Assembly: GCA_035578155.1 (NCBI GenBank)
Contig: JAPWDM010000003.1
Span: 17,634,916 to 17,698,915 of the forward strand
Length of the DNA: 64,000 nucleotides
Reading direction: 5' to 3'
From: Brachynemurus nebulosus
Lineage: Eukaryota; Arthropoda; Insecta; Neuroptera; Myrmeleontidae
This document shows, in pieces, positions 23,940-34,765 of the stretch (within the stretch, counting starts at the first letter, position 1; each line of letters opens with the position of its first letter). The translations under genes and the position numbers were made by a program. The notes under the pieces were generated by a model. It was not told the origin of the DNA, searched no databases, and saw only the letters and a program-made list of their open reading frames with translations.

Positions 23940-24771
23940 TATATTTGAAATTACATATATATGTATAAAGAAAGTGTAGATTTGAATCGTACATTTTCCT
24001 ATATTTTCGCCTAAATGGAAGTAGTAACGTAAAAAGTGGTAAAATTGATCTATTTGAAAAAATTGTGATAACACTTAGGAAAATTCTATAAAAATTATAA
24101 AATGTTATATGGACTAATATTAAAGAAACGGGGTAATTTCTTATTTCTGGGGGAGCTTAAAAAATAATGAATTGTGTTTGGAACACACACAGGGTTCCCT
24201 TAAATATATTTCCAGATTCACTGAGATTACAGAAATAAAACCAGGCTCTAGTCTAAATAATTCTATGTAGGTAGGTAAGGGGCATTAAAATTATGACACA
24301 TTTTAGTCAGTTATGAAAAATTACGTATTTTTTCGATTTTGTTTATGAAAATCGATGAAACTTAAGACGAAAACTATTACAAAAGGTCCCAACTATTTTA
24401 AGGGTAAAGTTTTTTTCATAAGTTTCATGACTTCAGAAATTTAATTTTTTCGTGATATTCTTTACAGACCCGTATCTTCCTTATCAGAATTAAATTTTTT
24501 TTTAATATTTGTAGGCAAACGATTCTTTTCAAAATGACGTCACAGTGGGTGGGGGTAACTTGAAATATGAATTCCTCCTCCCCCTGGAAGAGACCAGTGG
24601 AAAAATTTTGAAAAATTGTATAAAGTAAAATTTGTAGAAATGTTAATTTTTAACAACTTTGTTCCTGAAAATTTTCTTTAAAATCACAAAATAATTTTTA
24701 GCACATTATCCTCGTTGAATGCAATGGTTTTTTTCTTTGGATTTTTTTTTGGATATTATTCGTAAATGCTT
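23940..24771. other. No recognisable gene
   Basis: AT-rich, with a TGACGTCAC motif near 24536 reminiscent of the repeat at 20680-21290. The frame overlapping 23832-24074 is short and has no domain. Confidence 0.35.
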
Positions 24772-25135
24772 GTAATAATAAATAAATATAATAACGTGGT
24801 TTTACGTTCGTTTTTAAGATTTTTCGTCTATAACAGACGCCACCCACATCATTATTTGTACCATTCTATTTATACATTTTAAACTGTTACAATACATTTT
24901 TTTTTACTTAATACGCTTATGATGTGAGTGGAGGACAAGGAAATTGGTGGGGGTCTAGGATTTGGAAGGTGTGCGTCTGCAGCCGACTTCTTTAAAGGAA
25001 CTATGTCGATATTCATCTGGAACTGTGAAGGGAAACTGCAGAAAACCTTCACGAACATAGCCAGTCGTCGGATTCGAACCCTCGACCTACCAGTCGGAGT
25101 GCCAGTGTTTAAGCACGCTCGGCCACTCCGCTGGT
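24772..25135 (-). mobile_element. tRNA-derived SINE, copy 1
   Basis: Read on the minus strand. A tRNA-like head carries a Pol III box A (TGGCCGAGCGTG, 25114-25125) and box B (GGTTCGAATCC, 25070-25080), then an unrelated body and a tail with ACAGACGCC and AT-rich triplets. A perfect 10-bp target duplication, GTAAATGCTT, lies at 24762-24771 and 25136-25145. The head resembles a Ser/Leu class tRNA because of the GGCCGAGC start and box spacing. The 109-codon frame across it is not a gene. Confidence 0.9.
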
Positions 25136-25732
25136 GTAAATGCTTACCGGTATCAGTTACTAACTCCCACCACCCCCCCCCCCCTCAACAGGTTAAAAAA
25201 TTAAAACGGGACAGCAATATCCTACAATTGCGTTGTCAACTTTTTCTAAATAATTAATCATTCGTCATAAGCTTAATGTTTTTCTTATGGGTTCTGGGTT
25301 TCAAATTTCGTACAATTATTTAATTTCAATGAGAAAAGTTTATGTCCAGTTAAAGAATCACCCTGTTGCTATTGGTTAAAAAAAAAATTTATGAAGAGGC
25401 ATTAATCTGTAAACAGATTGTAATACGAAAACTTTAAAGTTGTTATAAAACATATTATCTATTGGAAATAAGTACAGTTTTTGGAAAAGATGATAGGTTT
25501 TTATGTTATCAAAAAGAGTTTTAATCTTCATTTCTTTACTAATGAACGACATTAAAATTTTATGTTTTCGGATAATTATAGTAATTTATCTTATCTTAAC
25601 GTCAAGATACATACCATGAAAATTGACTACACTGACTTCTCTTTAACCGGACTTCGTCTCCTTAGACAATTCATGTATAGGATGTTTCTTTACACAATTT
25701 ATTTTTATATGAAAGGTTAGTACACGGAGAGA

Positions 25733-25886
25733 AAATTCCTATAAAAATTACTGTGCTCATACTACAATCGACGTGTAATAGGTGAACATATCCAATTTTT
25801 GTACGGTAAAATTGGATATGTTCGCCTGTTACATGTCGATTGTAGTATGAGCACAGTAATATTTTTATAGGAATTTTCTTTCCGTG
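25733..25886. mobile_element. Palindromic MITE (CACGGAGAGAAAATTCC family), copy 1
   Basis: Nearly the whole 154 bp is one inverted repeat: CACGGAGAGAAAATTCCTAT on the left matches the right end reversed, meeting at a short centre near TTTTTGTACGGTAAA. TA lies on both sides (25731-25732 and 25887-25888), suggesting mariner-type insertion. Second copy at 31249-31408. Confidence 0.85.
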
Positions 25887-26262
25887 TAGTTTTTTAAAAT
25901 AACTTTCTAAAGAATATTTTCTAGCTACATAATATTTACATCTAATTGTAAGCTTGGAAATTATACATTCATATGTGTATTAATAATTTTTATTATTGGT
26001 ATTATCATTAACTTCCAAAATAATCGCCTGTATATGTTAAATTTGCAAGATTTGTTAACATAAAATAGTGTTTGCTTAAAAAATATTTTCCTGTATATAA
26101 GCAAAAATACATAGAAACCGCCCCCTTAATGATAGTCCGCATAGACAATAAACGCTGTATATATTTTAATGATAATTAAAATGAGGTAACCTATTTGACA
26201 AAATTTAAAAAAAAGCTATTTTAAAATACGTAGATATATTTTAATTACTATGCCTGTTATTT

Positions 26263-26379
26263 AAATTGACATAGTGTTTGAAAAATTACCAAACTGGATC
26301 GGCTGGGACTCGAACCCGGATCTCTTGGTTACCAGCCAAGCGCCTTACCAAAAACGCCTTTCAAACACTATGTCAATTT
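26263..26379 (-). repeat. tRNA-Thr-like sequence inside 21-bp perfect inverted repeats
   Basis: The arms 26263-26283 and 26359-26379 are exact reverse complements (TTGACATAGTGTTTGAAA core). Between them the minus strand reads as a tRNA 3' two-thirds: anticodon stem CTTGG/CCAAG with loop CTGGTAA (anticodon GGT, Thr; 26331-26333), a GGTTCGAGTCC box B and a 3' acceptor-like half. The 5' acceptor half does not pair with it, and the D arm is poor, so an ordinary functional tRNA gene is unlikely. It may be a tRNA-derived mobile element or a tRNA pseudogene captured in a palindromic MITE. Confidence 0.6.
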
Positions 26380-26998
26380 TAATTAACATAATGAATTGGC
26401 CATTTGCCAAAGTATATCGAGTGTTCAAGTACCAGCCAAAGCTGGACATGGAGTGAACATATGAATATTGGTGTATGTTTAAATACGGATAAAAATCCGC
26501 CATACACTAATAATGTTTCACAGGCACTCGATAACATTTGAAATTAAAAAGTATATGCCTGTTAGGTATATATTTCTCATTTTTAAAATTAATGTTCGAA
26601 ATCGTTAGAAAAAACTTACCAAGTGCGTGTCAGACACAAACAAAGTCAAAGTTTCGCAACTAGCAGCTAGAGTTTTTCATAATTCTCGGAATAAATTATA
26701 TAGGAAGTTTACTAGTATATTACGTATCTGAGGTTGCTTGCAAAATACACACGAGGCAAAAGCGAAGAAATTACGCAAAAATCGCGCGCATGAATGTACA
26801 GCAATGTCTTACAATCGATTTACGTACTATACTTTATCTACGACGAATATGAAATTCATAATAAATAATATATTTATAAATTTTGTACCAATATAATACA
26901 TTAAAAGAGTTAGGTTCAACCTGAAATATTTTAAAAACAAATGCCACCGTTTATTTGTTTGTTCTACAATACATAATGTACATATAATAGATCACATC

Positions 26999-27318
26999 AA
27001 CCAGCGAAATGGCCGAGCGTGCTTAAGCACTGGCACTTCGACTGGTAGGTCGAGGGTTCGAATCCTACGACCGGCTATGCTCGTGAAGCTATTCTGCAGT
27101 TTTCCTTCACAATTCCAGCTGGATATCGGCATAGTTCCTTTAAAGAAGTCGGCTGCAGATGCACACCTTCCAAACCCTAGCTCCCCACCACTTCCCTTGT
27201 CCTCCACTCGCATCACAATATTGAAGTATTAATAAAGATAGAAATAATGATCTGGGTGGCGTCTGTTATAGGCGAAAAAGTCTCAAAAACAGACCTTAAG
27301 CCATATTATTATTATTAT
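26999..27318 (+). mobile_element. tRNA-derived SINE, copy 2 (complete)
   Basis: Flanked by a perfect 14-bp duplication TAATAGATCACATC (26985-26998 and 27319-27332). Box A TGGCCGAGCGTG is at 27010-27021 and box B GGTTCGAATCC at 27055-27065. The body matches the copy at 24772-25135. The tail holds a GTCTGTT/AACAGAC stem and ends in (ATT)n, typical of LINE-mobilised SINEs. It is full length at 320 bp. The 74-codon minus frame is not a gene. Confidence 0.93.
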
Positions 27319-27407
27319 TAATAGATCACATCGCATTGCTCCATCACGAACGGTAACTAAATAGAGAGCGAACTATGTTTGTATATACCTTATTGATATA
27401 CGTCCTA

Positions 27408-28126
27408 AGGTTCATTCATATCTACAGACACTGAACGTCACAGACACGTATCTTGGCAGACACGACATTTTCAAAAGTATATTTATATACACAGACAATT
27501 AGCAGACAGACACATGCAGTAGATACGGTAGATACAGCACGTATAGTATGTATCAGTGAATATTACAAAAATTATAAATTGTAGCAAATCTGACAACGTT
27601 ATGTGACTTTTATACTGAAGATTTGTCCGAAATAGCGTTATTACTGGAAGAGGAAAAATTTCCTTTCTCGCGGCATACTTCTTTTGATTATTGCCAAATT
27701 TCTTATCAGTGTGATTGTGGAGAAATGTACATAACCTAATAAATTCGATTAAATGTTTGTTATTCAGATCTTATATAATTAACAGAAAATGTTTATTTTC
27801 TAACAAATTCGATTAATTTTTCGTTGTTTGTACTTCATAAAACAAGTACAATGATAGTTTATAATTAAATTCTAGGAATTTTGTTTGTACGTTTCGAAAC
27901 ATGCATTCATATTAGCCGCTCAAAGTCAACAGACACGTTCCAGCACAGACAAAATATTCTCCTCGAGAATACTGTACGGACACTGTCTGTCACTGTACGT
28001 GTCTGGCGTTTACGTTACGCTATAATATGAATACACCCATAAGAAAAGCATTAAACAATATTTGTCGTGTCTGGTACGATACGTGTGTGTTAGTTACGTT
28101 TAGTGTCTGTAGATATGAATGGACCT
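27408..28126. mobile_element. TIR element, PIF/Harbinger-like
   Basis: The left end AGGTTCATTCATATCTACAG and the reversed right end AGGTCCATTCATATCTACAG match, and similarity continues weakly for about 65 bp through repeated CAGACAC motifs. The flanks are TAA-like on the left and TTTA on the right, so the 3-bp TWA target expected for PIF is not clean. The 719-bp interior has no recognised frame. Confidence 0.6.
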
Positions 28127-29380
28127 TTATACGGAATTGTTGACGTGGTACAGCGTTGCGCCAACGTGTTAAAAATACTGTCAGTTCTTGGGAAAGTTTA
28201 CTGCGTATACGCGCGAACTGTTTAGTGTTAAATACAGAGATTACATGCGATATTATTATTCATTAATGGTAGTAATCTCCACTAATTGATTTTTACTAAC
28301 TCTGAGAAAACTAAATATATCGTTAGAAGGAAACAATAAAAGTTTCTTATCTTTTTGTTATAAATTTAATTTTTTATTTTTTTAACTATCCTTTTTTCCA
28401 TTTTGCTTACATGACGTTTTAATTTCAGTAATTATATATGAATATCTTGTTTACACGGTTAATGTAAAAGTTTTCAAGTCATTTAAAACTTTTAAAAGTA
28501 GGTACATAAGTTTTTTTTTTTTTTTAATTTTCTTGTAGGTAGTTCATTACTTAAAATGCAAACATAAACTATTTATAGATTTTGCATGGGATTTTTAAAA
28601 TTTATGTTTGCCTGAAATCAATAGGCACTTTTAAAGAATAAGTATTTGGGAAAAGCCTTAAAATGTTTGGTGTTTAAAAAACAGCGAATTTCACCCTTTT
28701 AAAATGTTGAAGAGTACACGAACGGAAGGAATATGGTCCGCGACTAGCTTTCGTAAGATCTACTATACGGCAAAGTTTCAAAATTTTTTGAAAATTACAG
28801 TTAAGTAAGGTTTTTTGTTAGTATTTTTAGGAAAATCATATTTTTAATTGGCGTTTCCCTTCAAAAATTTTAATATCAGGCTGAAAACAAAATTCTGGCT
28901 TTGTTTATATTTACATCAAACAAATGTACACACTAATTATCTTTTGTTTACCGATGAATTTGTTTTTGTAATTTCTCAAATGTCTTTGTTATTCTATTTT
29001 TATTAATTGTTTTGTTTAATTGTTTTGTGTTATTTTTTAATTAATTTTAACATTCATATTTAATAAGACATGAAATAATTAAATTATTTTATTTTTAATT
29101 TTCTTCGGTTAATTTAAAGAAACACCGAAAATATGTCATTTAATTTACTCCTTTTAGAATGTGTATTTGAAAATGGCGTGAAATTATAAATAACTTTAAC
29201 AATAATGAAGTAAAAATATAATTAATTTAAAAATAACTTTAAATACAATGAATAATGAATTAAAAATATAATTAACCCTTTTACACAACAAAACTGATTA
29301 TTAAAATTTATGTCATACTAATCCTAAGCGATTAATTAGTCAAATTCATCTAAACGTTTTAATAGAAGTTGATGTACTAG
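28127..29380. other. No recognisable gene
   Basis: AT-rich, with one modest inverted pair (GCAAACATAAA at about 28559 and TTTATGTTTGC at about 28601) and no open frame of note. Confidence 0.35.
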
Positions 29381-29797
29381 AGAAGCGGCTCTCAACCTGT
29401 GATACACGCACCCCTAGGGGTAGGTGAAAATATTACTGGTAATGGCGAACGACACAAAACCATAAGGTGTTTCAATTAAAATGCAAAAATTTCTAATTGT
29501 GCTTTAAATAGAAAGAGAAAAAAAATACAAGAAAGCAAAATAAAGAAACTTTTCTAACACTAAGGAAAACAATCTTTGTTTTTTGTTACTTTAGAACACT
29601 TTACTTAAAATGACCTTGGTAAAATCACCTACAATCAACCGATTTCTAAAAAAATTTCATATTTTTATATAACTGCAAGACTGCAGTTGCTGCAAACTGA
29701 AATTTGTAATAAAAGAATATTAATAACAAGGATTTGAAAACTATTTTGGGAAATACTCAAGGGGTACGTAAGAGAAAAAAAGTTGAGAATCGCTCTG
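29381..29797. mobile_element. Decayed hAT-like MITE
   Basis: The left end AGAAGCGGCTCTCAACCTG and the reversed right end CAGAGCGATTCTCAAC resemble the CAGNGNTTCTCAACC termini of hAT MITEs. An internal GGGGTA..TAAGAG segment is typical of such elements. Flanking CTAGA occurs on both sides but no clean 8-bp duplication is seen. Confidence 0.5.
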
Positions 29798-30359
29798 CTA
29801 GATCATTTTAAAGATTAATGAATGATTTTTGAATCTTACGCTATTTTTTTAATACTTTTGATACAAAATATCAAAAATTGAACCAATTCTGGTATTGATA
29901 TTTTGCTAAAATATATATCAAAAACTCTTACTTATTTTGATAAATAAAGAATTAATATTTGAGGGATTTACTTTGTGGAAATCCTGATTACAAAATATGA
30001 GAACTTTTACTTTGTCAGTTTTTCACCAAAAAACAAATAATATGATTAAGTGAACCAACTTTCGGTTTTTACACCATTAAGAACGAATACATCTGAAATC
30101 TTTATTTTTGAATAACGGCTATTTATGGTGTAAAACTTGAAACTGGTTTACAGGAGATTCATTAGTGGATCATATCCATTGAAAATTGTAGCTAAGAGAT
30201 TAAAATGGTAAGTAAAGTCGGTATTTTACAGTAGAACTTCTGTTAACCGAACAGCAGTATCGCGCAAAAATTTGTCCGGCTAATAGAAGTGTTCGCTTAG
30301 TAGGGGCAGAATAAATAACAGCATTATCTAGCGAGATAACGTAATATTCATAACTAATT

Positions 30360-30722
30360 TTATTCACTTTTAATTTTTAATTTTAATTTAAAAATTTTAA
30401 TTACTTTTACGACTAGAAAAGTCTTTGTTTGGTTGTTATCTCTTTTTTTTTTTTTTAAATATATGATTTTGTCTCCAATATGTAAACAAAGACTATTAGT
30501 TAATTCTAGACCAATATTGTCACTTTTATTTGCAAAAAATACTTGCAAGTTTTGAAGAAGATTACGATACAAATCATAATAAAATTTTATATTTGTTTCT
30601 CCAAACATATGTGCCTCTAAATCTGTTAAATCAGTTTCATCTATATTTTCTGCAACCTCGTTTTCATTAAAAATTAAAAGTAAAATTCTCGCACTGTCGA
30701 CTTCAAAGCCATTTATATTCAA
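30360..30722 (-). CDS. Hypothetical 120-codon open frame, unrecognised
   Basis: A minus-strand frame beginning MNINGFEVDSARILL, acidic in its first half (ENEVAENIDETDLTDLEA) and lysine-rich at the C-terminus. Only the first about 20 codons fall in the inverted duplication shared with 17375-17985, where that start is interrupted by stops. It lies inside the Tigger-like element 30229-32299, so it may be a transposase remnant or a captured exon. No motif was recognised; it could be chance. Confidence 0.25.
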   Translation of the reverse strand: MNINGFEVDSARILLLIFNENEVAENIDETDLTDLEAHMFGETNIKFYYDLYRNLLQNLQVFFANKSDNIGLELTNSLCLHIGDKIIYLKKKKRDNNQTKTFLVVKVIKIFKLKLKIKSE

Positions 30723-31205
30723 GTCATTTTGGAATTTAAAAAAAAAAAAATTGAAATCTCAAGACATGTAGAAGCAAAGTTGCATATTTAGCTCTTAGTA
30801 TAAAATATTTATTTGTATAAAAAAAAAAAAAAAATAAAATAATAAAAAAGGTCTATTTTTGATGTATTTTTCGTTAGTCTCCCCTTAAATAAGGGTAGAT
30901 AGCAAAAAAAATAAACCTGTACTGAAAGCTACCATCGATTTGGGGCTAATTTTGTGTATTTATGATATCTTAATTATAAAGACGATTTGGTCGCCGTAAG
31001 ACTCAGAGCTGTCTCAAAAAAGGGGTACTTACAAGACAATAACATCTTCACTATCTGATAATTTCTGCCCTTCATACCCAACACTAATTTGCTTATTATT
31101 GATAATATTACCGAAAATACATACAAACACAAAATATTCTACGCAACTGATGATAGCATTCATTGTACGTAGTACGATAAGTACATATACTGCCACAAAT
31201 TGAAG
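30662..31205 (-). repeat. Unclassified inverted duplication, arm 2
   Basis: Reverse complement of about 17375-17985, ending abruptly where CAATTTGTGGCAGTATATGT begins on the minus strand. The minus strand encodes a 61-codon frame ending GQKLSDSEDVIVL that stops at a GTAAGT donor-like sequence (about 31029-31214). Beyond the shared part, an adjoining minus frame of 120 codons (30360-30722) starts within the repeat and continues past it. I do not recognise either peptide. Confidence 0.6.
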
Positions 31206-31248
31206 ATAAGCCATAAAAGCAAAACCATTTGTTTATTCCTTCATTGTA

Positions 31249-31408
31249 CACGGAGAGAAAATTCCTATAAAAATTACTGCGTTCATACTACAATCGACGT
31301 GTAATAGGCGAACATATCCAATTTTTGTACGGTAAAATTGAATATATTCGCCTGTTACACGTCGATTGTAGTATGAGCACAGTAATTTTTATAGGAATTT
31401 TCTCCGTG
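31249..31408. mobile_element. Palindromic MITE (CACGGAGAGAAAATTCC family), copy 2
   Basis: Near-identical to 25733-25886, full palindrome. The left flank is TA; the right flank is CA, so the target duplication has decayed or the end is shifted. Confidence 0.85.
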
Positions 31409-31523
31409 CAGAGTTAGGAATTTTTTGACAAAATTTTTTCATGCTTTTTGGACTACTGGTCGATTTTTATTAATAACAGTTTTAAACTTTTGACTCTGAA
31501 AACTGCTGGGCCATGTAGTAGAC

Positions 31524-31843
31524 CAGTGATTCTCAACCACTGTTCCGCGGCACTTTTGTGTGCCGCCCAAATTTCAAAAGTGTGCCGCCAAATTTTGCAA
31601 ATATATAATAATGTTAATATTAAAAAATTTTTTTATTTAAAAATAAAAATACATTTAACATGAATATATATTTAAATCCACAAAATAATAAATTATTTTA
31701 TTATTTGCTTTGCAAGGCGTCTTTTCTTAGTGCCGAATTGTGATGAAGTGGCGTGCATAGCAATAGGAATATGTCTAGTATGTGCCGCCAAATTTTGAAA
31801 TCGTTAAAAACGTGCCGCAACAAAAAAAGGTTGAGAACCACTG
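31524..31843. mobile_element. hAT MITE with perfect 8-bp target duplication
   Basis: The termini CAGTGATTCTCAACC and, reversed, CAGTGGTTCTCAACC are classic hAT MITE ends. TAGTAGAC flanks on both sides (31516-31523 and 31844-31851). Internal GTGCCGCC motifs recur near both ends (31558-31595 and 31780-31818). It is 320 bp long. Confidence 0.92.
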
Positions 31844-32924
31844 TAGTAGACACTCCAAAAAGTAACTCAGAATTTTTTGAGAATTTTTGGAAGCCTAGAA
31901 AACTTTGAAAACACGACCGTTCCTTGAAAGACCCAGTGTACACACCGTGTTCTTGAAAATATAGTGTACACACGCCGGGTTTATTGACTAAAATAAACTT
32001 CATGAGCGAATTTAGGTTCCTACTATACTTATATAAAAACCTAATGATTACAAATGTATCGCCACTGCATGTAGTTATTGTTAGCAAGTTAAAACATGAA
32101 CAAATATACCTAAATTACATAGGTACACATACGAATCGGATGTACTCGAGTCCGGATAATGGAGGTGATAATGTGCCTTCATAAAAAATATCGTGTTCGG
32201 GTCTGAGGTTTTAGTATAGCATGTCACCGTCATAACAAATTTTCCCGGTTATAGGAGGAGTTTGGTAAAGAGAGGTGTCCGTAATCAGAGGTTCTACTGT
32301 ACTATATACAAAAATTCTGTCAGGGAAGCGTTTTTTGTTGAAGTTAAATTGGGATAACCAGATTTTCTATTACATGTATCGTCCGATTAATATGTTTAGA
32401 CAATTACGTAATAAATAAACTCAACCCTTCAGAGTGACATCATATGAATTTTACACCAATAATTGAATACAAAATTATTAACACTCCTTAAAAAATTTCT
32501 TCTCTATTCAATATTACGAGTTAGAAAAAGATAATATAACAATTTAATCCAACCTAATTAAACCAAAACAATTGAAGTATGAATGATAATTATATGAATT
32601 ATTTACTAAGAGGCGACTTACGTTGTTACCTATTTTTAATTACACTCCAGAAGAAGACGTAATTATAATGAGTTGTCTGCCAAAAGTTGCTCTTAATAAA
32701 TGACATGCGCATCTAGGTATTGGTATAAATAATATATCTTAAAAGTACACTGTTAAAATATTTTCAATTTCTTTTTTGTACTGCTGTATTTATTTACAAT
32801 TTTGATATAATCAACTTTATTTATTATCTTTATTTTAAATAAGATTTTGTAAGTCAGTGTCAATTTTGAGGATCAATCATTAGTTATTTTAACGGAAGTA
32901 ATTCCCTAAAAATGTCTAGAATTG

Positions 32925-33197
32925 TGTTGCAGGCCCAACAAGAGGTGGTAGTCGGGGTTGCAGCATCGGAAAAGGACTTTTGCTTTATGAGCGGACTCAT
33001 AGCTATCGGTAGGGAGCCCGGGAGAATATAAAAGGAGCTTTTTTTGCTCGTCCACGGCCTTGATTGTGAGCGTGACTTTGTGGAAATTCAGCTCATAACA
33101 GCAAATAAATTACTTTGCGAAAATTTTACTTTATTAATATAAATTATTAGTGTACTTTCGTCTCATGTAATCATTTTCTTCCATAGTGCTGGGAACA
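32925..33197 (+). promoter_or_regulatory. LTR-like / promoter-like segment
   Basis: Begins TGTTGCAGGCCCAACAAGAG and ends near GGGAACA. It contains a good TATA box (TATAAAAGG at 33025) and AATAAA at about 33103, and is GC-richer than its surroundings. This is the layout of a retrotransposon LTR (BEL or Gypsy style), but no flanking target duplication and no second LTR are present. It could instead be an isolated Pol II promoter. Confidence 0.35.
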
Positions 33198-33431
33198 ACT
33201 GCATGAGTTAAAAAGGCGCTTACCTAGTGTGGACTCAAATGCACTCAGTAGAATTTCATAAAATAATTTTTGTTTTATTCAAAAATCTTTCCTTCACACT
33301 TCACACAGGCTTAGGACTGCCAGTTCAATTAAATACTATCAAAATCAAATTTTATTAGTACTTAATATTTATTACTGGCGTGTTTAAAAGATTTCAAGAC
33401 GGACAGACAGACAAAATTAAATTAATACTAA

Positions 33432-33520
33432 CTAGCTGCGACCCGCGGTGTCATTCGCATAAAATTATCTGAATTATAGGTAAAATTTATAGGTCAATTC
33501 AATCATATATTCCAAAATTC
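33432..33520 (-). mobile_element. Helitron 3' end on the minus strand
   Basis: Read on the minus strand, ...GACACCGCGGGTCGCAGCTAG followed by T has the Helitron ending (CTAG|T) behind a GC-rich imperfect stem (TGCGA/TCGCA). The rest of the element extends to the right, but its 5' end was not located. Confidence 0.5.
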
Positions 33521-34118
33521 TGTGCAAAATCAATTATTTATAGCACTTGACCTTGCTCGCCCAATGACTCTAAAATAACTATCTTGATATTTTATTAGCA
33601 TGGGTAATTTCCGCACCGTAAGAATTTAATATGGGTACCTATACCAGCAGTTTTAGAATTGTTTCTATTTTAGGCCCTTCAAGGCACCAAGGCCCCGGAA
33701 AATCATTTTAACGTCACTTTCATCTTTCGCAGATCTTGGCACAATACAAAATTTTATACAGTAATGGATCTATACTGTGGTGAATTTAGTTCAGTAAATA
33801 AAAATACTTAATTATATAATTTAAAAATTTAATTGAGCAATTAGAATAAAATTTCAACATATTTAAGGAACAAAGTTACAATTTTCTACTGAAAAGTATT
33901 TTGAAATAGCTATTACTTACTCAACTAAGTTATGATGTTAATAAGTGTGCTATGACTAACTTTAGTATTATAATAATTATATTATTCAGTTTTTTGTGTC
34001 CACAGTCTTTTTGATGTTATAAAATGATGTTTAGAAAAATGTTATACTTTTATTTTAATATCTAATATTATGTAAAATTTCTAAAAAGTATCCAGATAAT
34101 TTACAATGATGGCACATA

Positions 34119-34508
34119 CCATGTCGGTGCATATCATAAATGGTCCTTATAATATCACTTTTTACAACTGAATCGCAGTCGGTAGTTTTGGGACGCATTC
34201 ATTTTTTGCGTTCCTTAGGCTCAGCTGGTTTTTTGCCACTTGAACTGCTCTTGTAATTGAAGATATACTTAAATCTAATGCTGAAGCTACTCTCTAAAAC
34301 CGCGCAATATTGTATTTAATTAAAATGTTAAAATTAATCATGAGTGTTACTTAATAAATTAATATATTTGCAAAAATTTTATATTTACCTCTTGTACGGC
34401 AGTTAAAGGAATCAAAGGACCACCATTTTGCAATTCTAAAGTAAAATAGTTTATCAATTTTAAAATCACGGAATTCATTTCCTCATAAATGACTTTAGAT
34501 TTCGGCAT
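34119..34508 (-). pseudogene. Transposase N-terminal exons (broken), HTH region
   Basis: Minus strand. Exon 1 begins at the ATG of 34506-34508 (MPKSKVIYEEM), chosen over an upstream in-frame Met because MPKSK is a typical transposase start, and runs through NGGPLIPLTAVQE. A 95-bp intron (34294-34388) has GTAAAT at its donor and TTTTAG at its acceptor. Exon 2 continues in frame as RVASALDLSISSITRAVQ, a good helix-turn-helix segment. A frameshift near 34220 and a stop break the frame before a DSVVKSDIIRTIYDMHRHG segment, which ends at a GTATGT donor (34119). No DDE catalytic region was found downstream. The overall pattern matches insect IS630/Tc1-type transposases from memory of the family; not verified. 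Confidence 0.6.
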
Positions 34509-34765
34509 TTTCGAAAACGAGATAATATTCGCTAGATAGCAATCACTAGATAACAAAACTCTTCAACAAAAATTTGAACAGTGTACTTGATATATACTCT
34601 TCTTGTTAGCGTAAACAATCACACCACTGGAAGATTTCAAATGTTTCGAAGCATAGTACAGTAAGGCTCACACAAATAGTTCAAAATTATAACTATTTAA
34701 TTGCAAATAAATTAACCAAATGTTTCAATCGTAGTTAAACTTTTTTTTATCAATAACAGCTTATA

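Larger units (their letters stand above)
30229..32299. mobile_element. Tigger/pogo-like TIR element carrying three further repeats
   Basis: The ends are CAGTAGAACTTCTGTTAACC and, reversed, CAGTAGAACCTCTGATTACG, with TA at both sides (30227-30228 and 32300-32301). Next to the termini, CCGGCTAATAGAAGTGTTCG and AAGAGAGGTGTCCGTAATCA are typical Tigger-family subterminal sequence. Inside are an unclassified repeat arm (30662-31205), a palindromic MITE (31249-31408) and a hAT MITE (31524-31843). No intact transposase was recognised. Confidence 0.7.
32393..34765 (-). mobile_element. Transposon with spliced, broken transposase (IS630/Tc1-like, tentative)
   Basis: The limits are inferred from a derivative: the reverse complement of 38315-38781 matches 34640-34765 followed immediately by 32393-32705, skipping about 1.9 kb. 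The skipped part includes a transposase N-terminus on the minus strand (34119-34508). An LTR-like segment (32925-33197) and a minus-strand Helitron end (33432) also lie in the skipped region and are probably insertions. No terminal inverted repeats were identified, so the true ends are uncertain. Confidence 0.55.

Noticed and set aside
24928..25257. 109-codon plus-strand frame
   Set aside because: It lies across the minus-strand SINE; the peptide portion RRIRTLDLPVG is the translated box B region and also appears in the other SINE copy.
26296..26352. Functional tRNA-Thr gene
   Set aside because: The 5' acceptor strand does not pair with the 3' strand and the D arm is poor; kept only as a tRNA-like sequence.
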